Positions 17,856-25,312 of a DNA stretch of 64,000 nucleotides are shown here, piece by piece; position 1 is the first letter of the stretch, and the number at the start of each line of letters is the position of its first letter. This DNA comes from Kaistia defluvii (lineage in GTDB: Bacteria > Pseudomonadota > Alphaproteobacteria > Rhizobiales > Kaistiaceae), in assembly GCF_040548815.1 (NCBI RefSeq), contig NZ_JBEPSM010000004.1, forward strand, positions 1 to 64,000. The letters run 5' to 3'. The notes beneath the pieces were generated by a model that was given only the letters and a program-made list of their open reading frames with translations, did no database searches and was not told where the DNA came from. A program made the translations under genes and the position numbers.

Positions 17856-18253
17856 TAGGGTCCGATCCGCGCGGTTCCCGACGCGCCATCGTCGCGCAGC
17901 CAGGTGATCTTGCCGCCGCCGAGCGATGTGATCTTGAAGCAGAACTGCCGGCCGTCATACCAGCTCGGCCATTTCTGGCAGAGCGAATTGCCGGAGATCC
18001 ACCAGCGCCCTTCCTCGCGCGGCGCCAGCATCCGGGCCGCCGAAATCCCCGAGACATCGCCGACCACGACGCCATTCTCGCGATAGTAAAGCGGCAGCGC
18101 GATGCCGAACGGCGTGCTGAGGCGGACCTTCTCGCCGCCGATCAACTGCCGGATTTCCGGCCCGCTGAGTTCGGCCGCCTTGGCGGGCATGGCGGTCGCG
18201 CATCCGGCAAGAACGATGGCAAGCGAGAGCTTTCGGGTGGAGGGAACGGGCAT
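17855..18253 (-). CDS. Secreted protein of the ECF/ChrR cluster, DUF995-like pattern
   Basis: A 132-residue protein with a signal peptide (LSLAIVLAGCATAMPAKAAE, cleavage near residue 27; a lipobox-like AGC is present but early). The mature part has a repeated Trp/Cys pattern: RWWISGNSLCQKWPSWYDG then FCFKI and a basic-glycine segment. The W-x6-LC-x2-W...CF spacing resembles the two DUF995 proteins at 21.7 and 23.3 kb. No function can be named. It lies 48 bases after the DUF3833 gene and overlaps the MFS start by one base. Confidence 0.75.
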   Translation of the reverse strand: MPVPSTRKLSLAIVLAGCATAMPAKAAELSGPEIRQLIGGEKVRLSTPFGIALPLYYRENGVVVGDVSGISAARMLAPREEGRWWISGNSLCQKWPSWYDGRQFCFKITSLGGGKITWLRDDGASGTARIGP

Positions 18254-18301
18254 GATGAGGTCGTCTCCCCTGTGCGTTAGTGAGCGTCGCGCGGCGACGC
18301 G

Positions 18302-18805
18302 TCAGCGGCTGAATTCGACGCGGGTCTTGGCGACGGGCAGGCCGAACTTGGTGATCGTGGCGTTGTTGATCAGCCGGCCATCGTCCTGCAGCACCATCGT
18401 GTCGTGGAAGCGGACGCGGTTGCGCTTTCGCGCCGCGTCGAGATCGACCAGATAGGTGAAGCGCGCCGTATTGCCGGTGACCGTCACCAGCGTGTCGCCG
18501 ACGACGTCCTCGCGCGTGCCGCGATACTGGTTCGGTGTGATCTTGCGGAAGCGCCAGGTCTTGCGGTCCCGCTCGCCGTCGGAATAAACGAAGTCTTCGA
18601 CCAGCGTCAGCGTCCGGCCGTTCCATTGGCCCCGCAGAGCGACGGTGAAGTCGCGCTTCACGCCGTTGATCGCCTTGAAGCTGCCAACCGCCGACGTCTT
18701 GCCGGCGAAATAGCGCTCCAGGGAAAGATCGCGGGCCGTCGCGGGCAGGATGCCCAGGAGCGTCACAAGTGCCATGGCCGCCAGGCCTGCCGTTCTGCTG
18801 TTCAT
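18302..18805 (-). CDS. DUF3833 domain-containing protein
   Basis: A 167-residue exported protein: signal peptide (LAAMALVTLLGILPATA, cleavage near residue 24), then LERYFAGKTSAVGSF, the GVKRDFTVALRGQWNGRTLTLVEDF region (positions about 48-72) and RKITPNQYRGTREDVVG, all typical of DUF3833. The family is thought to be lipocalin-like and periplasmic; a link to lipid handling is inferred from the cluster. It is the first gene of its operon and carries the clearest ECF-type promoter in the window, 30 bases upstream. Confidence 0.87.
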   Translation of the reverse strand: MNSRTAGLAAMALVTLLGILPATARDLSLERYFAGKTSAVGSFKAINGVKRDFTVALRGQWNGRTLTLVEDFVYSDGERDRKTWRFRKITPNQYRGTREDVVGDTLVTVTGNTARFTYLVDLDAARKRNRVRFHDTMVLQDDGRLINNATITKFGLPVAKTRVEFSR

Positions 18806-18834
18806 TCCACCCTCCTCCGATGCCGTCCGTGCTG

Positions 18835-18864
18835 CTTATACGGGGCGGAGCGACGGCTGGATCA
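18835..18864 (-). promoter_or_regulatory. Candidate ECF11 promoter for the DUF3833-MFS operon
   Basis: On the minus strand: TGATCC (18864-18859), 18-base spacer, TATAAG (18840-18835). Same -35 element and spacing as the promoter before the sigma factor. Predicted leader is about 24 bases before the DUF3833 ATG. Confidence 0.65.
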
Positions 18865-19002
18865 GCGCCGGGCGCGCTGACCTTTCGGGGCGTCAGTGAA
18901 GGTCCAGCGCCGCCGCTGGGACGAGCCTTTCGATTTATTGCAGCTTTGTCGATCGCTGTGGGTTATCCGACTGTCCGGCTTTCGACAGGGAGATTCCGTC
19001 CG

Positions 19003-19485
19003 TTGAGCGTTGCATTCACCAAGGAGGAAAGTGCCGAGACGGCTTCGGAAACGATCCTGCCGGCTCGCCCGATCTCCAATCGCATCAACCTGGTCACCGA
19101 GTCGGGTCTCGCCAGGCTGCAGGAAGAGCTGGCCCTCGCCCGTCAGGCGCTCGACGCCGCCAATCTCTTGGAGGACGTGAACGAGAGGCGGCGGCAATCG
19201 GCGGTTCCGCTCCGGGACATCCGGTATTTTGCCGAACGCGTCCGCACGGCCCAGCTGATGCCCGCGCCAACATCCAGCGACGTCGTCGCATTCGGCCACA
19301 CGGTCACGTTCGAGCGCGACGACGGCCGCACGCAGACCTTCCGCATTGTCGGCGAAGACGAGGCCGACCCGTCGCGAGCCACCCTCTCGCACGGCTCCCC
19401 GGTCGCGCTCGCCCTGATGGGCAAGGCCGTCGGCGACGTCGTCCGCTTCGGCCCGAGCGAACTCGAGATAATGGCGATCGCGTAG
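19003..19485 (+). CDS. GreA/GreB family elongation factor
   Basis: About 160 residues, the usual GreA size. The N-terminal coiled-coil part (NLVTESGLARLQEELALAR onward) is followed by a C-terminal FKBP-like domain (VVAFGHTVTFERDDG, FRIVGEDEADP, SPVALALMGKAVGDVVRF). Such proteins enter the secondary channel of RNA polymerase to rescue stalled complexes. The housekeeping GreA is probably elsewhere, as this copy is divergent (no acidic DxxDE-like tip that I can recognise with confidence). A TTG start at 19003 with CAGGGAG upstream gives the right length; no ATG fits. Confidence 0.8.
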   Translation: MSVAFTKEESAETASETILPARPISNRINLVTESGLARLQEELALARQALDAANLLEDVNERRRQSAVPLRDIRYFAERVRTAQLMPAPTSSDVVAFGHTVTFERDDGRTQTFRIVGEDEADPSRATLSHGSPVALALMGKAVGDVVRFGPSELEIMAIA

Positions 19486-19825
19486 CGATCGCTGGAGGAT
19501 GAACTCCATCGCCGATCGAACTCTTCGCCGTGCGCAACGCTCTTTAGGATGCACCTAGCCCAAGTGTCTTCCGCGCTCGACCGGGATCCCCGAACCAATC
19601 TTAAATGTCGGAACGTTTGCGGTCGCCCAACCGGCTTTTTCCGCCTCTTTCGGGGCGGAAAGTCGCTCGAGCATCGTCTGCCGCCTGCCGGTCGCGCCAT
19701 TCCTGGTCGAGCCCCTGACGAACTCGGTGCCGACTAGGAAAATCGCCATCCGGATCGGAACATCAACGATGACAGATCCGCTCGCAGCCGCGATGGACTC
19801 GACCTCTCCTAAGAGAATTGCGCGA
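19486..19825. other. Intergenic region without a convincing gene
   Basis: 340 bases between the Gre-type gene and the AraC remnant. A minus-strand open frame (19555-19875) exists but has no ribosome-binding site or recognisable motif and overlaps the AraC gene. Base composition drops here, marking the edge of the AT-richer 19.5-22.5 kb stretch. Nothing else is supported. Confidence 0.5.
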
Positions 19826-20979
19826 TTATCGTAGTTCGAGAGTTCGCAACAAGGCCTCGAACGAGGCATCGTCAATCGACTTGGATGAAGAATTCATATG
19901 TATATCTGAGGCCGTCGGCAGCTTCCGCACGGTGCTCGGACTATATCCAAAATGCTGGGTAAACGCCCGGCTGAAATTGGCAGAAGAGTCGAATCCAATG
20001 GCTATCGCTATATCCGAAATCTTGCGGAATTCCGACGCATCTGCCAACATTGCATGGGCAGCAACCAAGCGCCTTTCCCGGATATATTTCTGTACCCCGC
20101 CTAGTCCTTCAAACATTTCGTAGAGTCGGGTGCGCGATATTGCCAGTTCCCGGCCCACGAGCTCTGGGCAGAGGTCGGCCGACAAGAGATGGCTGCGAAT
20201 GAACCGGCGCGCGCGCGTCATCAGCCGGTGTTGGAACACGGATCCTTCTCGCTGTTCGGGCCGACTAAATGGGACACGGTATTAAAGACGATCTCGATCA
20301 GGGAAGCCCTCACACTAGCGAGATCATTCAGGGTTAGCCGGCCGAGGCTTTCCTCGACGCTTGAGATGAATTCGATGAGCAGCCTGGCCCGTTGACCGCC
20401 GAGAACAGCGTGGTTGGCCGCCTCGGGCAAGCCTCCGCGGTCGGAGAAAGTATCGACTGGAATGACAAGGGAAACGGAAGTCGTTGCGAGCGCGCGCCCC
20501 CGGCAAGGTTGGCCGAGCGAGCGGATGGCGATCATGCCCGGCTTGTTCTCGGCAACACGCCCATCGACTGCGGTCCAGGTGCTGCCGATCCGAAGCAACG
20601 TTATCAGCCAATGGTCGATCGGGCTGAAGCGCACCTTTTCCTGGGATCTTTCATATCGGAAGGCCGAGGCGGATTGTTGGATGAAAAGCATACCGCCAAG
20701 ATTCCAGCATGTCTGTGATGCTCGGAATCCGCCCTCGACAACGACACCGTCGGGTAGGCGAACATCCACAAGCGGCGACAGATGCTCTTGCCAAGCAGGG
20801 AACTGGAGCGCTGCGGGTAACTGTTCCGTGGTGAAATACCGGGGAATCAGGGCCGAGGGCCTATTCTCATCCTCTCCTAGCGGGGCCATTGCGACGCGTG
20901 GTAGCAATCGGCGTTCGACAAATTCGAACTGAGAGTATGTATCCTTGTGCCCAGTAGATGCCACGGCCATACCCTGCAA
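19826..20979 (-). pseudogene. AraC family regulator split by a frameshift (CuxR-like context)
   Basis: Two adjoining frames together make one AraC-type regulator. The upstream frame (20979-20221, 252 residues) is an AraC-binding-like sensor domain, with YERSQEKVRFSPIDHWL as its best motif. The downstream frame (20239-19826) is the paired helix-turn-helix (GRELAISRTRLYEMFEGL, then ISDIAIAIGFDSSANFSRAF and FGYSPSTVRK). They are joined at about 20240, where one missing base would explain the break: the sensor frame runs into a TGA 18 bases after the HTH frame could start at a GTG. Either a true pseudogene, a sequencing slip, or two coupled polypeptides. It neighbours the polysaccharide operon. 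Confidence 0.75.
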
Positions 20980-21239
20980 AGTCTAGCGAAGAACCTAGGT
21001 GGAGAATTCCCCTTTTTCAAGTTTTGACCCTAGACCGATTCAGGTTTTACATCTGTGACCGACGCCACAGGGGCGACATGGGACGACAGCTACTGCAAGT
21101 AAGAGGCAGCGAGACGCTTGCTGTCTTGGCCTAAAGCACAGGTTCGGTATTGATGAAAATTCTAACCGTTTCTCGGCATGATTCTTAGCGGGGGACCGAT
21201 AGGAGTCCGCACCAGATCCCAAATCTGGAGGATGCCCCT

Positions 21240-21554
21240 GTGAGATACGTCGAACGGCTTCAGCACTTGCGTCGTACGAGCCTGAACTGGCTGGCGATAG
21301 CCGCCACCGGAATTGCCTTATCCCTGTCGCTGCAAGGGCAGGCCCAGGCCGAGCAGGCCCGGAAGAAGAGCGGTGACGTGCGGACGGTCTACCTCACCAA
21401 GTATCGGGTCAACGGCGAGGTCCGCTACAACAAGGGAGGTGCCGGCAAGATCCGGAGCATATCTGCCGCTGCCTATCGCCGTGGCACGCCCTATGTCTGC
21501 ACACCCAGCGGCTTCGGCCAGCAGTCACGCTGCTACCGCCGCGATTTCTTCTGA
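21240..21554 (+). CDS. Small secreted basic protein, unknown function
   Basis: A 104-residue protein with an N-terminal signal sequence (LNWLAIAATGIALSLSLQG, cleavage near AQA at about residue 37) and a short basic mature part holding two cysteines near the end (VCTPSGFGQQSRCYRRDFF), which could pair in the periplasm. The GTG start at 21240 has CTGGAGG about 10 bases upstream. It lies between the AraC remnant and the polysaccharide operon, on the opposite strand to both. No family recognised. Confidence 0.65.
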   Translation: MRYVERLQHLRRTSLNWLAIAATGIALSLSLQGQAQAEQARKKSGDVRTVYLTKYRVNGEVRYNKGGAGKIRSISAAAYRRGTPYVCTPSGFGQQSRCYRRDFF

Positions 21555-21677
21555 GCGGACCATTTTGGACGCGCAGCAAGGGTGTGTCCTCTCGACAGAT
21601 TCCCGTCTCGGAAACAGCCGGCGCTTCTGGGGAGAGAACGGGGCGGATTGCTTCGCCCCGTTGGCGTACTTAAATTC

Positions 21678-22193
21678 TCAGGAACCAGCCTGTAGGCGTG
21701 CCAGCGGCTTGCTCACCCGGTCACCTGGAGCAAGCTTCCGTACCTCGTCACCGACACGGACGGGATTGTGCTGAAACACGTACCAAGATCCGCCGAGGGC
21801 CGGCTTCTGGTAGATCACGCCGTCTTTTTCGCGATGCAGGAAGCATGTGACGTTATTGGAGTAGCCGGTCCTGTAGTACCAGACAGCCGGCATGCAGAGC
21901 TTGCCACTGTTGTTGACCTGCCAGCGACCCTTGCCATACGACCAGGCATCGCCTTTCTGCGACCAGCCGGTGAAGCGGTGGCGGTCGCTGGAAAAATAGC
22001 CGCCGCCGTCTTTCCACTTCCACGTCTTGCCGGAATAGAGCGCTTCCAACGCCTGAGCACTCATCGGCGTCGCGGCAATAGCGAGTTTTGCCGTTACGTC
22101 GTCCGTCTTGGATGCCGGGGCAGCGCTTGCACCTGCGACGAGGAGCGTGGACAAAGCCGCACCCATAATGGTGAATTGGATAATAGGAGACAT
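21678..22193 (-). CDS. DUF995 domain-containing secreted protein (distal copy)
   Basis: A 171-residue exported protein: signal peptide ending LVAGASAAPA (about residue 26), then the DUF995 pattern ALYSGKTWKWKDGGGYFSS, GRWQVNNSGKLCMPAVW, a Cys in NNVTCFLHREKDG and GSWYVFQHNP. DUF995 is common in rhizobia and often encoded beside exopolysaccharide genes; its role is not defined. It is a paralogue of the gene at 23282-23908. It is the last gene of the polysaccharide cluster, 110 bases after the GH26-like gene. Confidence 0.85.
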   Translation of the reverse strand: MSPIIQFTIMGAALSTLLVAGASAAPASKTDDVTAKLAIAATPMSAQALEALYSGKTWKWKDGGGYFSSDRHRFTGWSQKGDAWSYGKGRWQVNNSGKLCMPAVWYYRTGYSNNVTCFLHREKDGVIYQKPALGGSWYVFQHNPVRVGDEVRKLAPGDRVSKPLARLQAGS

Positions 22194-22303
22194 TTTTCTT
22201 TCCTATTCATCTCTGAGCGAATCCAGGGAGACGAAGCGGTCGTCCAAAGCCAAATGGGCATTCCATTCGGCATTAAAGGTGGCCGCGACTAGAGGACTGC
22301 AAG

Positions 22304-23275
22304 CTAGTCCAGCGGCTCGGATGGTGCGGGCCAGTTCAGCGGATGATTGGCGACACGCCAATCCGGCCGACCGACTCCGCGGGGCCACGGATAGACTTCA
22401 CGATCATTGAAGTAGACAACCGCCGTCATGGCCGGGAATTCGGCATGCGGACGGTTGGCTTCGAGGGCCCAGCCGCGGACATAGTCATCCTTGCCCTCAT
22501 AGCCGAGCTCGGCGATGGCGATGGGTTTGCCGAACCCCTTCACGCGATCGTATCCCGGCTTGGTCCGCTCGACGAAGGTTGTGTCGCGCCCGGTAGTCAG
22601 TTGGTCGTAAGGCTGGTATCCGAAGACCGAAAGACCGATGGAGTCGACATAGTTGTTGCCAGGATAGTAGGCCTCGAGACCTTCATCGCCTCGAGGCGAC
22701 CACATAAACTGGGCAGTTGGAAACTCCTTGCGACACACATCCACCACATGGCGATAGGCCTTGATGTAGTCGTCCGGCTTCCAGTACGACCACGTGAACT
22801 GCCCGGACTTGTCGTCCATTTCCTGCGCCCAGCGAATTGTCACAGAGCTCTTCAACTCTGACGCGGCGGAGCAGGCCGAAGACATATTCGAATCATAGCG
22901 CCCCGCCAGGATGCCTCGCAGCAGATCATCCGGCGTTACACGCCAGTCTCTGGCCCATGACCAGGGCTCGACGGTGATCAGCAATGAGCGTCCACGCTGG
23001 CTGGCGTACTGATCAGCCATGGCCAGCGTCTCGAGATCGACGTCTTCCCAGGGCAGGAAGACATGCTCGATCTTCGAGTTAGAATCGTTGGCATAGTCAC
23101 CATGCGGATCATAGGCGCCGGGGGTTACTGACGGCGTGGCGATGACGGGCCGCTTGTCCTGAAACTGGCTGCGGTTGTCGACATTGGCGCCGGCAACTCC
23201 GCTGGCAGCATGGAGGGTGCCGGGGAAAGCCGCCCCGGACAGCAAAATGGCGGCTATCAAAAATCTTGACTGCAT
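22304..23275 (-). CDS. Secreted GH26-like glycoside hydrolase
   Basis: A 323-residue exported protein (signal peptide ending GTLHAAS near residue 24) with a (beta/alpha)8 layout resembling family GH26 and related endoglycanases. Likely catalytic residues are the glutamates in SVTIRWAQEMDD (about residue 150, acid/base) and KPIAIAELGYEG (about 253, nucleophile); ITVEPWSWARDW is another conserved-looking block. In exopolysaccharide clusters such enzymes trim or release the polymer in the periplasm. Exact substrate unknown. It is flanked by two DUF995 genes; the upstream one starts its stop only 6 bases away, so they share a transcript. Confidence 0.78.
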   Translation of the reverse strand: MQSRFLIAAILLSGAAFPGTLHAASGVAGANVDNRSQFQDKRPVIATPSVTPGAYDPHGDYANDSNSKIEHVFLPWEDVDLETLAMADQYASQRGRSLLITVEPWSWARDWRVTPDDLLRGILAGRYDSNMSSACSAASELKSSVTIRWAQEMDDKSGQFTWSYWKPDDYIKAYRHVVDVCRKEFPTAQFMWSPRGDEGLEAYYPGNNYVDSIGLSVFGYQPYDQLTTGRDTTFVERTKPGYDRVKGFGKPIAIAELGYEGKDDYVRGWALEANRPHAEFPAMTAVVYFNDREVYPWPRGVGRPDWRVANHPLNWPAPSEPLD

Positions 23276-23281
23276 GGCCCC

Positions 23282-23908
23282 TCACTCCTTCGCTTTCGGT
23301 TTGGTCGGCAATTGTTCCGGGCCCCGCACCGGCCTCAGGCTTTCGAAGCGGGCCGTGACCAGGTCAACGGAGACCAGCTTTTTCGCTTCGTCGTCTTCGC
23401 GGCCATCGGCGTGGCGAAACACGTACCAGGCTCCATCCGGCTCCTGCTTCTGGTAGATCGTCCCACTGGCCATGCGGTGCGCGAAGCATGTCTTGCCCGG
23501 AAAGATCCCCTCGGCGCTGTGCCAGTTGGCCTTGATGCACATCAGGCCGGCATCCGTGACCAGCCATCGACCTTCGGCCCAGGATTTGCCCTTGGCGCCG
23601 TCGATCCAGGCGGTGAACCGGCGATCCTTGCCGGACATCCGGCCGGCGCCATCCGTCCATTGCCAGCTCTTGTCCCGATAGAGCACAAACAGCTGTGAAG
23701 CCACCATGGGGGACGCTCCCGCAGGTAGGGTCACCGCACTTGCGGAGGCGGTCGAAGTGGCGGGCGCGTTCGGGGCGTTAGGAAGGCTTGCGCCCGGGGC
23801 CGCCCCCGACGCGGTTCCGCTGGCGATCGTCGATGCCACAAGGATAATCAGGGTCAACCCTTTCGAGCCTGACGAGGATCGGCCCGTTTCAACTCTCCAT
23901 ACGCTCAT
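23282..23908 (-). CDS. DUF995 domain-containing secreted protein (proximal copy)
   Basis: A 208-residue protein with an N-terminal hydrophobic export segment (LTLIILVASTIASGTASG) then an Ala/Pro/Ser-rich linker to about residue 75 and the DUF995 core: FVLYRDKSWQWTDGAGRMSG, GRWLVTDAGLMCIKANW, KTCFAHRMASG, GAWYVFRHADG. The start at 23908 has TCGGAGG 7 bases upstream and overlaps the end of the UDP-glucose dehydrogenase gene by 20 bases. Paralogue of the copy at 21678; the two flank the GH26-like gene. Confidence 0.83.
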   Translation of the reverse strand: MSVWRVETGRSSSGSKGLTLIILVASTIASGTASGAAPGASLPNAPNAPATSTASASAVTLPAGASPMVASQLFVLYRDKSWQWTDGAGRMSGKDRRFTAWIDGAKGKSWAEGRWLVTDAGLMCIKANWHSAEGIFPGKTCFAHRMASGTIYQKQEPDGAWYVFRHADGREDDEAKKLVSVDLVTARFESLRPVRGPEQLPTKPKAKE

Positions 23909-25310
23909 TTGAACCTCCGATTCTTGCCTGGTTGCTGATGCCCCCGATCCGATGGGAGATCGCGTGCGACCCTGCCCCGGCAACGACCTCCTGTCGCTTG
24001 GATGCAGAACGGCCGATGGCTGTGATCTGGAAGCCGAGACTCTCCGCTACCGCCTGCGACAGGACGTTCCGAAGGTCGATCAGGACGGACTGTTTCATCG
24101 CACCCTTGACGCGCGCGAGATCGAGATCGCGGATGCTGTCCCATTCTGTCACCACCACAGCCGCGTCGGCGCCACGAACGCATTCATAGGGGTCGTCGCA
24201 GAAGGCGATGTCGGAGAGAACCCGGCTGGCGTTCTCCACGCCGATGGGATCGTAGGCGCGGATTCGGGCGCCGAAGCGCTGTAGCGTCTCGATGAGCGGG
24301 ACGGACGGCGCATCGCGCATATCGTCCGTGTCGGGCTTGAAGGTCAGTCCCAGCACCGCGATTGTCGCACCTTCGACCTCCCCGCCGAGCGCCTCCATCA
24401 CCTTGAGCGCCATGCGGCGCTTGCGCGCTTCATTGGCGGTGACGGTCTCTTCCACCAGCCGCAGCGCGATGCCGTGATCCTGCGCTGTGCGCAGCAGCGC
24501 CAGCGTGTCTTTCGGGAAGCAGGAGCCCCCATAGCCAGGGCCGGCATTGAGGAAGCTGGCGCCGATTCGCTTGTCCAACCCCATGCCAAGCGCGAGTTCG
24601 CTGACATCGCTGCCAACTTCCTCGCAGAGGTCGGCCAACTCATTTATGAAGGTGATCTTGGTCGCCAAAAATGCGTTGGCAGCGTACTTGATCAGTTCCG
24701 AGGTACGGCGCCGGGTTACCACGATGGGGGTGTCCCGAGCCTCCAACGGCGGGCCATACAGCGCCGTCAGGACCTTGCGCGCAGGGTCGTCTTCGACGCC
24801 GATTACAACACGATCCGGCTCGAGGAAGTCACGAATGGCAACGCCCTCCCGGAGGAATTCAGGGTTCGACGCAACCGAGAACGATCCGGCCGGTCGGATT
24901 GAGCCGACAATCTTCTCGACCACGTCCCCCGTGCCGACGGGGACTGTCGATTTGACGACGATCACCGCGCCCTTTTCGAGATGGGGCGCCAGTTCGCGGG
25001 CAGCCATGTAGACGAAGGAAAGATCCGCGTCGCCATGGCCGGCACGCGTCGGCGTGCCGACCGCGATGAGGACGATGGCGGCGCCCTTCAACGCCTCGGG
25101 GAGATGGCAGGTGAAGCCGAGCCGGCGCGCGTTGACGTTGCTTACGACCAGTTCGTCCAGCCCCGGCTCGTAGATGGGCAAGACGCCGCGCTTCAGCCCG
25201 GCGATCTTCTGCGCATCCTTGTCGACGCAGACCACCTCATGACCCCACTCGGCAAAGCAGGTACCGCTGACCAAGCCGACGTAACCCGTCCCAATGACCG
25301 CGATTTTCAT
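23889..25310 (-). CDS. UDP-glucose/GDP-mannose dehydrogenase family protein (UDP-glucose 6-dehydrogenase)
   Basis: A 473-residue NAD-dependent dehydrogenase: N-terminal MKIAVIGTGYVGLVSG Rossmann motif, STVPVGTGD, and the catalytic-cysteine loop GPGYGGSCFPKD (about residue 255). It probably oxidises UDP-glucose to UDP-glucuronate, the substrate of the UDP-xylose synthase encoded three genes upstream. The C-terminal 40 residues extend past the usual family end. The start at 25310 begins two bases after the glycosyltransferase stop, so translation is likely coupled. Confidence 0.9.
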   Translation of the reverse strand: MKIAVIGTGYVGLVSGTCFAEWGHEVVCVDKDAQKIAGLKRGVLPIYEPGLDELVVSNVNARRLGFTCHLPEALKGAAIVLIAVGTPTRAGHGDADLSFVYMAARELAPHLEKGAVIVVKSTVPVGTGDVVEKIVGSIRPAGSFSVASNPEFLREGVAIRDFLEPDRVVIGVEDDPARKVLTALYGPPLEARDTPIVVTRRRTSELIKYAANAFLATKITFINELADLCEEVGSDVSELALGMGLDKRIGASFLNAGPGYGGSCFPKDTLALLRTAQDHGIALRLVEETVTANEARKRRMALKVMEALGGEVEGATIAVLGLTFKPDTDDMRDAPSVPLIETLQRFGARIRAYDPIGVENASRVLSDIAFCDDPYECVRGADAAVVVTEWDSIRDLDLARVKGAMKQSVLIDLRNVLSQAVAESLGFQITAIGRSASKRQEVVAGAGSHAISHRIGGISNQARIGGSNERMES

Positions 25311-25312
25311 GA

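Noticed and set aside
19555..19875. A 106-codon minus-strand frame after the AraC remnant
   Set aside because: No ribosome-binding site or family pattern, and it overlaps the AraC gene; kept as intergenic.
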